Source: Pirellulales bacterium (GTDB lineage Bacteria > Planctomycetota > Planctomycetia > Pirellulales > JAICIG01). From it: a stretch of 12,903 bases of DNA. Under the pieces are notes generated by a model that was not told the origin of the DNA, made no database searches, and worked only from the letters and a program-made list of their open reading frames with translations. The DNA lies in NCBI GenBank assembly GCA_025924495.1, contig JAICIG010000222.1, positions 1 to 12,903 on the forward strand. The letters run 5' to 3'. This document shows, in pieces, positions 7,810 through 12,903 of the stretch (position 1 is its first letter; the number at the start of each line of letters is the position of its first letter). The position numbers were made by a program, and so were the translations under genes.

Positions 7810-9051
7810 TTACCGTGACCGCTCGGTTCCCGGCGCGATACAGTATAAGTGTTGTTCGGTGCGCAGGAAGAGTCGACCGCCGGAAATTGCCGGAGAGGCG
7901 AGCGTGTATTCGGCCAGGCGGTTGGTTGCCAGCAGCCCGAATTCGGCGCCGGCTCGCACGACGTAGGTCGTCCCCTCCTCGTTGGTAACAAAAACCTTGC
8001 CGTCTCCCGCGACGCTGGAAGCTGTGAATTTACCCTCCAATCGGCGGCGGTAGGCGACTTTTCCATCGGCCGCCTGATAGCAGGTCAAAACACCGGCCTC
8101 GTTATGCACGTAGAGACGATCTTGATAAAGGATTGGCGAGCAGACGTACGGGCCGCCTGACTCGACCTGCCAGACGCTGCGGACGGACCAGCCTTTGTCG
8201 TCGCGAATCGGCTTGACCGCGACCACCGGTCCGTTCTTGCCCGATGCGGCGAAGATCACGCTGCTGCCAACCACCGGGCTGGGCGCGACCCAGCCAGTCA
8301 TGCCGGGGAATTTCCAGAGCAACTTTCCTGAGGCAGGATCGTAGGCCCGCAGTTCATCTTGGCCGTTCACAATGAGCTGCCGCGAATCGTCGAACGACGC
8401 CAGCACCGGAGTGCTCCACGAGCGGTACAAATCTCGTCGCGCAGTTTTCCAGCATTCGCTGCCGTCGGAGAGCTTGACCGCCAACAGAAAGGAATCAAAC
8501 GAACTGAATCGGTCGCCATCGTGATCGCAGACAGCGAAGACGCGATCGCCGTCAATGATCGGCGAACTGGCCAGTCCAAGTTCCGATTCGAACTGGCCCA
8601 ACTTGACGTGCCAGAGCCGTTGCCCCGCGTTGTCGTAGCAAACGAGCCCCGCGCGGCCGAACATGGCGACGACCTTGCCATCCGCTGCCGCTGGAGTCGC
8701 GGCGGCATGGCCGGTCATCGAAGATGCGACCTCCGGGTCGTCGTCTTCGATCTCGCGCGTCCAGAGCAGCCGGCCGTCGCGGCGATCGAGGCAGTGCGTC
8801 AACCGCCGCGCGCCGTTTTCCAGGCTGGAGGTTACGAACAGGCAGTCGCCGGCGACGATCGGCGAAGAAAAGCCCGCTCCTGGAATCGCTGCCTTCCAGC
8901 CGATGTTGGTCGTCGGTCCCCAGTCGACCGGCAGCGGCGATTCGCTCGAGACGGCATTGCCCTCCGGACCGCGCCAGCGAGGCCAGTCTTCGGCTCCGCA
9001 CGTGGCTGACGCCACAATCAATAAAACAACAGCCAGCATGCCACGCAACAT
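7810..9051 (-). CDS. PQQ-like beta-propeller repeat protein (BamB-like), exported
   Basis: This is a 413-aa exported propeller. A signal peptide (residues 1-20, LAVVLLIVASATCGA-ED) is followed by WPRWRGP (23-29) and a LPVDW segment, the opening seen in many planctomycete PQQ-like proteins. Repeated blades follow the [S/T]SPI..G..[V/L]F pattern and end in G..LW: SSPIVAGDCLFV (62-73), DGRLLWTR (92-99), SSPIIDGDRVFAV (162-174), DPASGKLLWKF (238-248), SPVVGSSVIFA (258-268), CSPILYQDRLYV (304-315), SSVAGDGKVFVTN (345-357), SPAISGGRLFL (386-396). At 413 aa it lacks the length of true quinoprotein dehydrogenases (about 600 aa), so enzymatic PQQ use is doubtful; scaffold or ligand-binding roles fit better. 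The ATG at 9051 was chosen for the signal peptide and an AGAAGG site 4 nt upstream. It is the first gene of a minus-strand trio. Confidence 0.9.
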   Translation of the reverse strand: MLRGMLAVVLLIVASATCGAEDWPRWRGPEGNAVSSESPLPVDWGPTTNIGWKAAIPGAGFSSPIVAGDCLFVTSSLENGARRLTHCLDRRDGRLLWTREIEDDDPEVASSMTGHAAATPAAADGKVVAMFGRAGLVCYDNAGQRLWHVKLGQFESELGLASSPIIDGDRVFAVCDHDGDRFSSFDSFLLAVKLSDGSECWKTARRDLYRSWSTPVLASFDDSRQLIVNGQDELRAYDPASGKLLWKFPGMTGWVAPSPVVGSSVIFAASGKNGPVVAVKPIRDDKGWSVRSVWQVESGGPYVCSPILYQDRLYVHNEAGVLTCYQAADGKVAYRRRLEGKFTASSVAGDGKVFVTNEEGTTYVVRAGAEFGLLATNRLAEYTLASPAISGGRLFLRTEQHLYCIAPGTERSR

Positions 9052-9114
9052 AGAGCCTTCTCGCCTCAAATCTCCTAGCCGCCAGCAATCGGGCCGACGC
9101 CGGAAGAGAACACG

Positions 9115-9143
9115 ATCGTACCTCGCACGAGAGCGGCGAGCAA
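9115..9143 (-). promoter_or_regulatory. Candidate promoter for the three-gene minus-strand operon
   Basis: On the minus strand TTGCTC (9138-9143) and TACGAT (9115-9120) are 17 nt apart. Transcription would begin near 9107, leaving a leader of about 56 nt. The same TACGAT box, paired with TTGTCC, occurs upstream of the SYLF gene. It is a pattern match only. Confidence 0.35.
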
Positions 9144-9155
9144 AGTGCGCCGGGC

Positions 9156-9173
9156 GCGGTAATAGCGGTAATA
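9156..9173. repeat. Tandem 9-bp direct repeat
   Basis: GCGGTAATA occurs twice head to tail (9156-9164, 9165-9173). It sits 13 nt upstream of the candidate -35 box of the PQQ-like operon and about 200 nt before the DUF1501 gene. It could be a regulator-binding site or a chance short duplication. Confidence 0.5.
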
Positions 9174-9373
9174 GTCTGACGGAGAATGGCCGAACCCAGA
9201 GCTCGGCAGAACGCGTAACTTCGTGGCGGCAGCCTAACATCTGTGATGGCGCAAGTCGCCTTGCCGGGTATCCTGGAGTTGCCGACGCTGAGGCAGGTTG
9301 ATGTCACCCGCCAGGCGCCACGAGTGGAAGATGACGTTCCCCTGCAACGTATCACGCGGCCAGGAGAAATCTC

Positions 9374-10780
9374 ATGCTTTCTATCGGAGATACCCGAGCG
9401 CAGCACCACTGCCAGGGGTTCTCGCGCCGCGATTTCCTACGCGTCGGGACGCTCGGCCTGGGCGGTTTGTCGTTGGCCGGAATGCTCGAGAGCCGCGCCC
9501 GCGCGGGTGCAAGTGCGAACGCGTTGACGGGCAAATCCGTCGTCCTGCTGTTCTTGCAGGGCGGCGCCCCGCACATCGAGTTCTTCGACCCGAAGATGAC
9601 CGCCCCGCAGGAGATTCGCAGCGTTACTGGCGAAGTGCAGACTCGCATTCCCGGCATCACCTTCGGCGGCACATTCCCGAAATTAGCGTCGCTCGCGGAT
9701 CGATTCACTTTGGTCCGGTCTTATGGCTCCGGCAATACCGAGCACTCCTACGGGCGCACCGTTTCCGGCGGCGACGCCAAAGGCGCCTCGATGAGCGCCA
9801 TCTACGCGCGCGTGCGCGGTCCTAATCATCCAGTATCCGGGTTGCCGACGAATGTGCTCGTGTTGCCCGAGGCGGTGCAGGAGGGTTTGAAGTCCGAAAG
9901 CAATTTCGAAACCTCCGCATTGCCAACGCTGACTCAACCCGGCGCCTTGGGCGCGACTTACGCGGCGTTCAATCCGAGCGGGGGCGGCGACTTGAAGCAG
10001 GACATGGAGTTAAGGTTGCCTGCAGCGCGGTTGGAGGACCGGCGCGTGTTGCTGAGGCATCTCGATCAGGCTCTGCGCAAGTCGGATGCATCGCAGGCCG
10101 CCGAAAGCGTTTCCTTTTATCAACGCCAAGCGTTCGAGGTCATTACCCGCGGCGTGGCCGAGGCGTTCGATGTCGCGCAGGAAGACCCCACGACGATCGC
10201 CCGCTACGATACGAGCGGCTTGTTCCGTAGCGAAGAGCTGACGCGCTGGTACGACATGCGGCGGGCATCCAATCAACTCGGCCGCCAGATGTTATTGGCT
10301 CGACGGTTGTGCGAAGCGGGCTGCGGATTCGTCACCGTGTCGGATTGCGGCTGGGATTACCATGCCAATGGCAACAGTCCGAAACACATGGCGGGCATCT
10401 ACATGATGGGCCGGCAGGTTGACCATGCGGTCAGCGCCTTCATCGAAGACGTGCGAGAGCGAGGCCTGGAAGACAAAATCCTCTTGGTCGTGACCGGAGA
10501 AATGGGTCGCACGCCACGACTGAATGGCAACGGCGGGCGAGATCATTATGGCGAGCTCACGCCGCTGCTGCTCTTCGGCGGCGGGTTAAAGATGGGACAA
10601 GTCATTGGCCAGACCGACAGTCAGGCGGCTCGGCCTTTGACGGAACCCTATCGTCCCGAGCACCTGCTGGCGACGGTGATGCACACTCTGTTTGACGTCA
10701 GCCTGCTGCGACTCGTCCCGGGATTGCCGCGAGAAATCTTGCAAGCGGCCGAGAGCGGCAAGCCCATCGATTACCTCTGA
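9374..10780 (+). CDS. DUF1501 family Tat-exported protein
   Basis: This is a 468-aa exported protein of the DUF1501 family, related in fold to alkaline phosphatases and sulfatases. The twin-arginine signal SRRDFLRVG (17-25) and a Gly/Leu-rich stretch direct Tat export, with cleavage near ARA-GAS (42-46). Family landmarks are LLFLQGGAPHIEFFDPK (58-74), WDYH (327-330), GEMGRTP (375-381) and GRDHY (388-392). The Glu, Asp and His of the last two are the probable metal ligands by analogy with the superfamily. The common GGPS..DTFDPK and EFGRTP versions differ slightly here (GGAPHIEFFD, EMGRTP). The length is normal for the family. The ATG at 9374 has a strong AGGAGA site at 9362-9367. DUF1501 genes usually follow a DUF1549/DUF1553 cytochrome partner; none lies beside this one, so it stands alone, divergent from the PQQ-like operon. 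Substrate and activity are unknown. Confidence 0.93.
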   Translation: MLSIGDTRAQHHCQGFSRRDFLRVGTLGLGGLSLAGMLESRARAGASANALTGKSVVLLFLQGGAPHIEFFDPKMTAPQEIRSVTGEVQTRIPGITFGGTFPKLASLADRFTLVRSYGSGNTEHSYGRTVSGGDAKGASMSAIYARVRGPNHPVSGLPTNVLVLPEAVQEGLKSESNFETSALPTLTQPGALGATYAAFNPSGGGDLKQDMELRLPAARLEDRRVLLRHLDQALRKSDASQAAESVSFYQRQAFEVITRGVAEAFDVAQEDPTTIARYDTSGLFRSEELTRWYDMRRASNQLGRQMLLARRLCEAGCGFVTVSDCGWDYHANGNSPKHMAGIYMMGRQVDHAVSAFIEDVRERGLEDKILLVVTGEMGRTPRLNGNGGRDHYGELTPLLLFGGGLKMGQVIGQTDSQAARPLTEPYRPEHLLATVMHTLFDVSLLRLVPGLPREILQAAESGKPIDYL

Positions 10781-10798
10781 GAACGCCGCCAGCGGGCT

Positions 10799-10814
10799 TG
10801 CTCCGATCGGAGCA
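10799..10814. terminator. 16-bp palindrome between convergent genes, possible terminator
   Basis: TGCTCCGATCGGAGCA is a perfect palindrome starting 18 nt after the DUF1501 stop. As RNA it can form a 6-bp stem with a GATC loop, extended past one mismatch by GC pairs. It lies in the 155-nt gap between convergent DUF1501 and SYLF genes. No T-run follows, so it could instead be a protein-binding palindrome. Confidence 0.35.
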
Positions 10815-10935
10815 TGCTAACGGTGAGCGTAGCCGCCTTGATAGCAACCTTACGGTTATCTTCAGGGCTGACTTTTGGTTCGCCCTAATGAACTCCGGAT
10901 AACGCTATGGCGGTTGCGCGGATTCTGGTGAGGAC

Positions 10936-11982
10936 TCAGCGCCGCGGCGCTTCGGCCTCCAGCGTTCCGCTCGGGGGCGGCGGCAGCGCCAGCTTGGGGG
11001 ATGGCGCAGCCTCTAGCAAGCTGACATACTCTTGCACAAAATGATGTGTCGCCTTGAATTCGGGTTGCTGCCAAAGGGTCTGATACTGTGGGTCGTCGGC
11101 GATCGTATCAAAGCGTTTGAGCGCCGCCTTCAATGCCGCCACGTCGGCGGGCTGTCGAGCGTCTCCAAAACTGGCGGGCAAGCCGAAGTAAGCAGTCCAT
11201 CGTTGATCGAGCCGTGCGTAGAGGCGATCGACGGCGCGGACGGCCGCTTGCCTTGCAACTTCCAGATCGTCTTGGGGGCCGGGCGTCGGCAGACCCTGTT
11301 CCGGCAGACCGATGGCCGCAGGCGTCGCGGTCATTTTTCCCAGCAAGTTCGCCAAGGAAATCGCGGGCTCTGGAATCACGCCCGGCTCGCCGGTCACCGA
11401 CGTGCGGTAATAGGCCGCGTTATTCGCTGGATCAACGTTCAACACGCTGCCGCCGAGCGAAACGCCGGCAAACAGACCGCGGCTGCGCGAGTAGGAGAGG
11501 ATCTCCGCCTTCAGTTTAGCGTCGGTGGATGCTTCGGCGCGCCGTCCGACCGGACCCGCGGCAACTGCGGCATCGGCGCCGAGCGTAAACTTGCCGTTCA
11601 AAAGGCCATCGACGCTTTTCTTCGTTCTAAAGACCAGGATCACGTCGGTCGCCTGAGCGCCGGCTTGCCAACCGATGCTGCCGCCGGTCAACGTAATGAA
11701 TTTTGGCAAACTCCAAGCATTATTTTCCTGGCGGATGAGCACGACGCCGCGGCCTCGCTGGACTCCGCCGACAAAGCCGATCTTGATGACATCGGGAACA
11801 ATGGCCACGCCATAAGCATCCGCCAGCAACGATTCAGGAATTCCTCTCGCCGGGATGGTCATGACCTCGCCCAGGACTGCCGTCGCGGATTCGATGATGG
11901 CCGCTTCGCGCGTTTGCGCCGTGCAGATCGCAACAGGCAGCGTTGTCCACAAGATCACGGCCGGACAAATCCTTAAGAACAT
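10936..11982 (-). CDS. Exported SYLF (Ysc84-type) lipid-binding protein with C-terminal extension
   Basis: This is a 348-aa exported protein. A signal peptide covers residues 1-23 (cleavage near CTAQ-T). Residues 28-200 are a SYLF/Ysc84 domain: GVAIVPDVIKIGFVGGVQRGRGVVLIR (58-84 region), a TGGSIGWQAGAQATDVILVF stretch (99-118), LGADAAVAAGPVGRRAEA (134-151), and the SRSRGLFAGVSLGGSVL end (165-181). SYLF domains bind phosphoinositides in eukaryotes; in bacteria the role is thought to be membrane- or envelope-linked. Residues 201-348 are an unusual extension with a helical, Arg/Ala-rich part (238-325) and a Pro-rich tail (PPPP at 334-337); most bacterial SYLF proteins are much shorter. The ATG at 11982 is preferred because a perfect GGAGGA (11988-11993) lies 5 nt upstream; a TTG directly before it (11985) is in frame. 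It is monocistronic and divergent from the HdeD gene. The SYLF call is firm; the extension's function is unknown. Confidence 0.93.
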   Translation of the reverse strand: MFLRICPAVILWTTLPVAICTAQTREAAIIESATAVLGEVMTIPARGIPESLLADAYGVAIVPDVIKIGFVGGVQRGRGVVLIRQENNAWSLPKFITLTGGSIGWQAGAQATDVILVFRTKKSVDGLLNGKFTLGADAAVAAGPVGRRAEASTDAKLKAEILSYSRSRGLFAGVSLGGSVLNVDPANNAAYYRTSVTGEPGVIPEPAISLANLLGKMTATPAAIGLPEQGLPTPGPQDDLEVARQAAVRAVDRLYARLDQRWTAYFGLPASFGDARQPADVAALKAALKRFDTIADDPQYQTLWQQPEFKATHHFVQEYVSLLEAAPSPKLALPPPPSGTLEAEAPRR

Positions 11983-12011
11983 CAACTTCCTCCGTGCAGC
12001 ATGCCTGATTG

Positions 12012-12049
12012 GCGGGTCTCGGCGGCCCCGGGGCCAACGGCCGACCCGC
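12012..12049. repeat. Nested inverted repeat in the SYLF leader
   Basis: GCGGGTC (12012-12018) and GACCCGC (12043-12049) form 7-bp arms. Between them lies the perfect palindrome GGCCCCGGGGCC (12024-12035). If transcription starts near the predicted site, most of this falls at the 5' end of the SYLF mRNA, about 30-65 nt before the start codon, where a stable structure could affect stability or translation. Confidence 0.4.
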
Positions 12050-12052
12050 GCG

Positions 12053-12082
12053 ATCGTAACCGCCGACCTTGCGCGCGGACAA
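12053..12082 (-). promoter_or_regulatory. Candidate promoter for the SYLF gene
   Basis: On the minus strand TTGTCC (12077-12082) and TACGAT (12053-12058) are separated by 18 nt. Transcription would start near 12045, giving a leader of about 63 nt. The -10 box is identical to that proposed for the PQQ-like operon. It is a pattern match only. Confidence 0.33.
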
Positions 12083-12241
12083 CCCCACTCTGCCCATTGG
12101 ACATGGCAAAGCTTAAGATGCTAGCAGCGCGGAACCGACTTTCCTGTGCATACGGCGCCGCGGCATTGGGTTTGGCCGCTAGCGCCGACATTGACGTTAG
12201 CTGAACCTTACGAGGACGAATCCAGCATAAGGAGCCTCACT

Positions 12242-12838
12242 ATGGCTGCCCCCGCCACGGGATTTCCCTTCTTTCTTTCTCATCTGCAGCAGGAGACACA
12301 GCGGCTGCGCAGCAACTGGGGCTGGTTGGTCGCCTTGGGGGTCCTCTTGATCGTGGCAGGCGTGGTCGCCATCAGTTTCCCGATCGTGGCGACCATGACC
12401 ACGATGATCGTTTTGGGATTCTTGTTATTGTTCGCCGCCGCCGTCGAAATCGGCAGTGCCATTTGGGCGCGTGGCTGGGAAGGGTTCTTCGTTCATTTGC
12501 TGCTCGGGTTGTTGTACCTGTTCGTCGGCTTTGTGGTGATCGAACGTCCCGACATTGGCGCCGCCGGCTACACCTTGATGCTGGCAGTGTTTTTCGTGGC
12601 GGGAGGCTTGCTGCGCATCATCTTCGCCTTGAGCGGACGCTTTTCCGGGTGGGGCTGGACGGCGTTCAGCGGACTGATTGCCTTCGTCCTGGGCATACTG
12701 ATTTGGCGCGACATGCCCGAAGCGGAGCTATGGGTGATCGGCACGTTCGTTGGCATCGATTTGATCTTTAACGGCTGGTCGTGGGTCATGCTGGGGCTGG
12801 CGCTGCGAAGCATTCCGCCCGCCGGTAGAGAGCCGTAA
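12242..12838 (+). CDS. HdeD family (DUF308) integral membrane protein
   Basis: This is a 198-aa inner-membrane protein with about six hydrophobic helices: 26-46, 51-74, 80-100, 108-130, 138-156 and 162-187. The NWGWLVALGVLLIVAGVVAI start of helix 1, the paired-helix layout and the GWSWVMLGLALR end match the HdeD/DUF308 family, and the length is close to E. coli HdeD (about 190 aa). HdeD is linked to acid resistance at high cell density in E. coli; the molecular activity is not known, and a stress role here is inferred. The ATG at 12242 was chosen because a strong AAGGAG site (12229-12234) lies 7 nt upstream; the frame is open from 12146 but that extension is not hydrophobic. The gene is divergent from the SYLF gene across a 259-nt gap. 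I see no convincing promoter and no downstream partner before the window ends. Confidence 0.92.
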   Translation: MAAPATGFPFFLSHLQQETQRLRSNWGWLVALGVLLIVAGVVAISFPIVATMTTMIVLGFLLLFAAAVEIGSAIWARGWEGFFVHLLLGLLYLFVGFVVIERPDIGAAGYTLMLAVFFVAGGLLRIIFALSGRFSGWGWTAFSGLIAFVLGILIWRDMPEAELWVIGTFVGIDLIFNGWSWVMLGLALRSIPPAGREP

Positions 12839-12903
12839 GCCGGCAAGAGCACACGAGGAAGCGCTCTCGCGGGAAATGCGAGGCAGTCTGAGATTCACTC
12901 GGC

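Larger units (their letters stand above)
9052..9373. other. 322-nt divergent intergenic region
   Basis: This gap separates the divergent PQQ-like (minus) and DUF1501 (plus) genes. It holds a candidate minus-strand promoter (9115-9143), a 9-bp tandem repeat just upstream of it (9156-9173), and the DUF1501 Shine-Dalgarno site. I could not find a convincing plus-strand promoter. An open frame continues upstream of 9051 to 9240, but its translation is Arg/Pro-rich with no domain. Confidence 0.5.

Noticed and set aside
7810..9051. Reading the PQQ-like protein as a quinoprotein alcohol dehydrogenase.
   Set aside because: It is about 200 residues too short and I see no PQQ-ligand or catalytic motif of those enzymes. 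A BamB-like propeller fits better.
9052..9240. A 63-residue N-terminal extension of the PQQ-like protein.
   Set aside because: It would hide the signal peptide that starts at 9051, it has no ribosome-binding site, and it covers the candidate promoter.
11032..11976. A 314-codon open frame on the plus strand opposite the SYLF gene.
   Set aside because: The minus strand encodes an unmistakable SYLF domain with a perfect Shine-Dalgarno site. The plus-strand translation is Arg/Gly-rich and unlike any family I know.
12146..12241. A 32-residue N-terminal extension of the HdeD protein.
   Set aside because: The ATG at 12242 has a strong AAGGAG at ideal spacing, and the extra residues do not resemble HdeD N-termini.

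Overview
The window looks like a chromosomal piece of a Planctomycetes bacterium, most likely of the Pirellulales type. This rests on family content, not on a marker gene. It holds a DUF1587/1592/1588/1585 haem-c protein paired with a Tat-exported DUF1552 protein, a Tat-exported DUF1501 protein, a BamB-like PQQ propeller opening with a WPRWRGP-type motif, and several other exported proteins. These families are heavily expanded in planctomycetes. The DNA is GC-rich and uniform throughout. I see no tRNA, rRNA, IS element, CRISPR array or phage gene.

Layout. (1) Positions 1-2904, minus strand: a two-gene operon in which a 761-aa diheme, PA14-containing DUF1592-type protein is followed 15 nt later by a DUF1552 protein cut off by the window edge; a candidate promoter lies at 3068-3096. 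(2) 3475-5244, plus: a YbaL/Kef-type cation:proton antiporter with a C-terminal nucleotide-binding TrkA_N domain. (3) 5287-9051, minus: three consecutive exported proteins, transcribed in the order PQQ-like propeller, unassigned propeller-like protein, three-domain Ig-like (SbsA/Big_5) protein. Two perfect hairpins separate the last two genes. (4) 9374-10780, plus: the DUF1501 protein, divergent from the propeller gene. (5) 10936-11982, minus: an exported SYLF (Ysc84-type) lipid-binding protein with a long C-terminal extension. (6) 12242-12838, plus: an HdeD-family six-helix membrane protein, divergent from the SYLF gene.

How the genes may work together. Six of the nine proteins have clear export signals and a seventh (the DUF1592 protein) probably does, so most of the window serves the periplasm or cell surface. 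The DUF1592/DUF1552 pair is a standard planctomycete module of unknown biochemistry; haem c and PA14 suggest redox chemistry next to a carbohydrate- or surface-binding domain. The propeller/propeller-like/Ig-like trio could form a surface or periplasmic assembly, but nothing in the sequence gives its substrate. The antiporter, SYLF and HdeD genes fit ion, envelope and stress homeostasis. No clearly new defence or mobile system is visible. The least explained parts are the 370-aa propeller-like protein, its operon partners, the paired hairpins between them, and the SYLF C-terminal extension.
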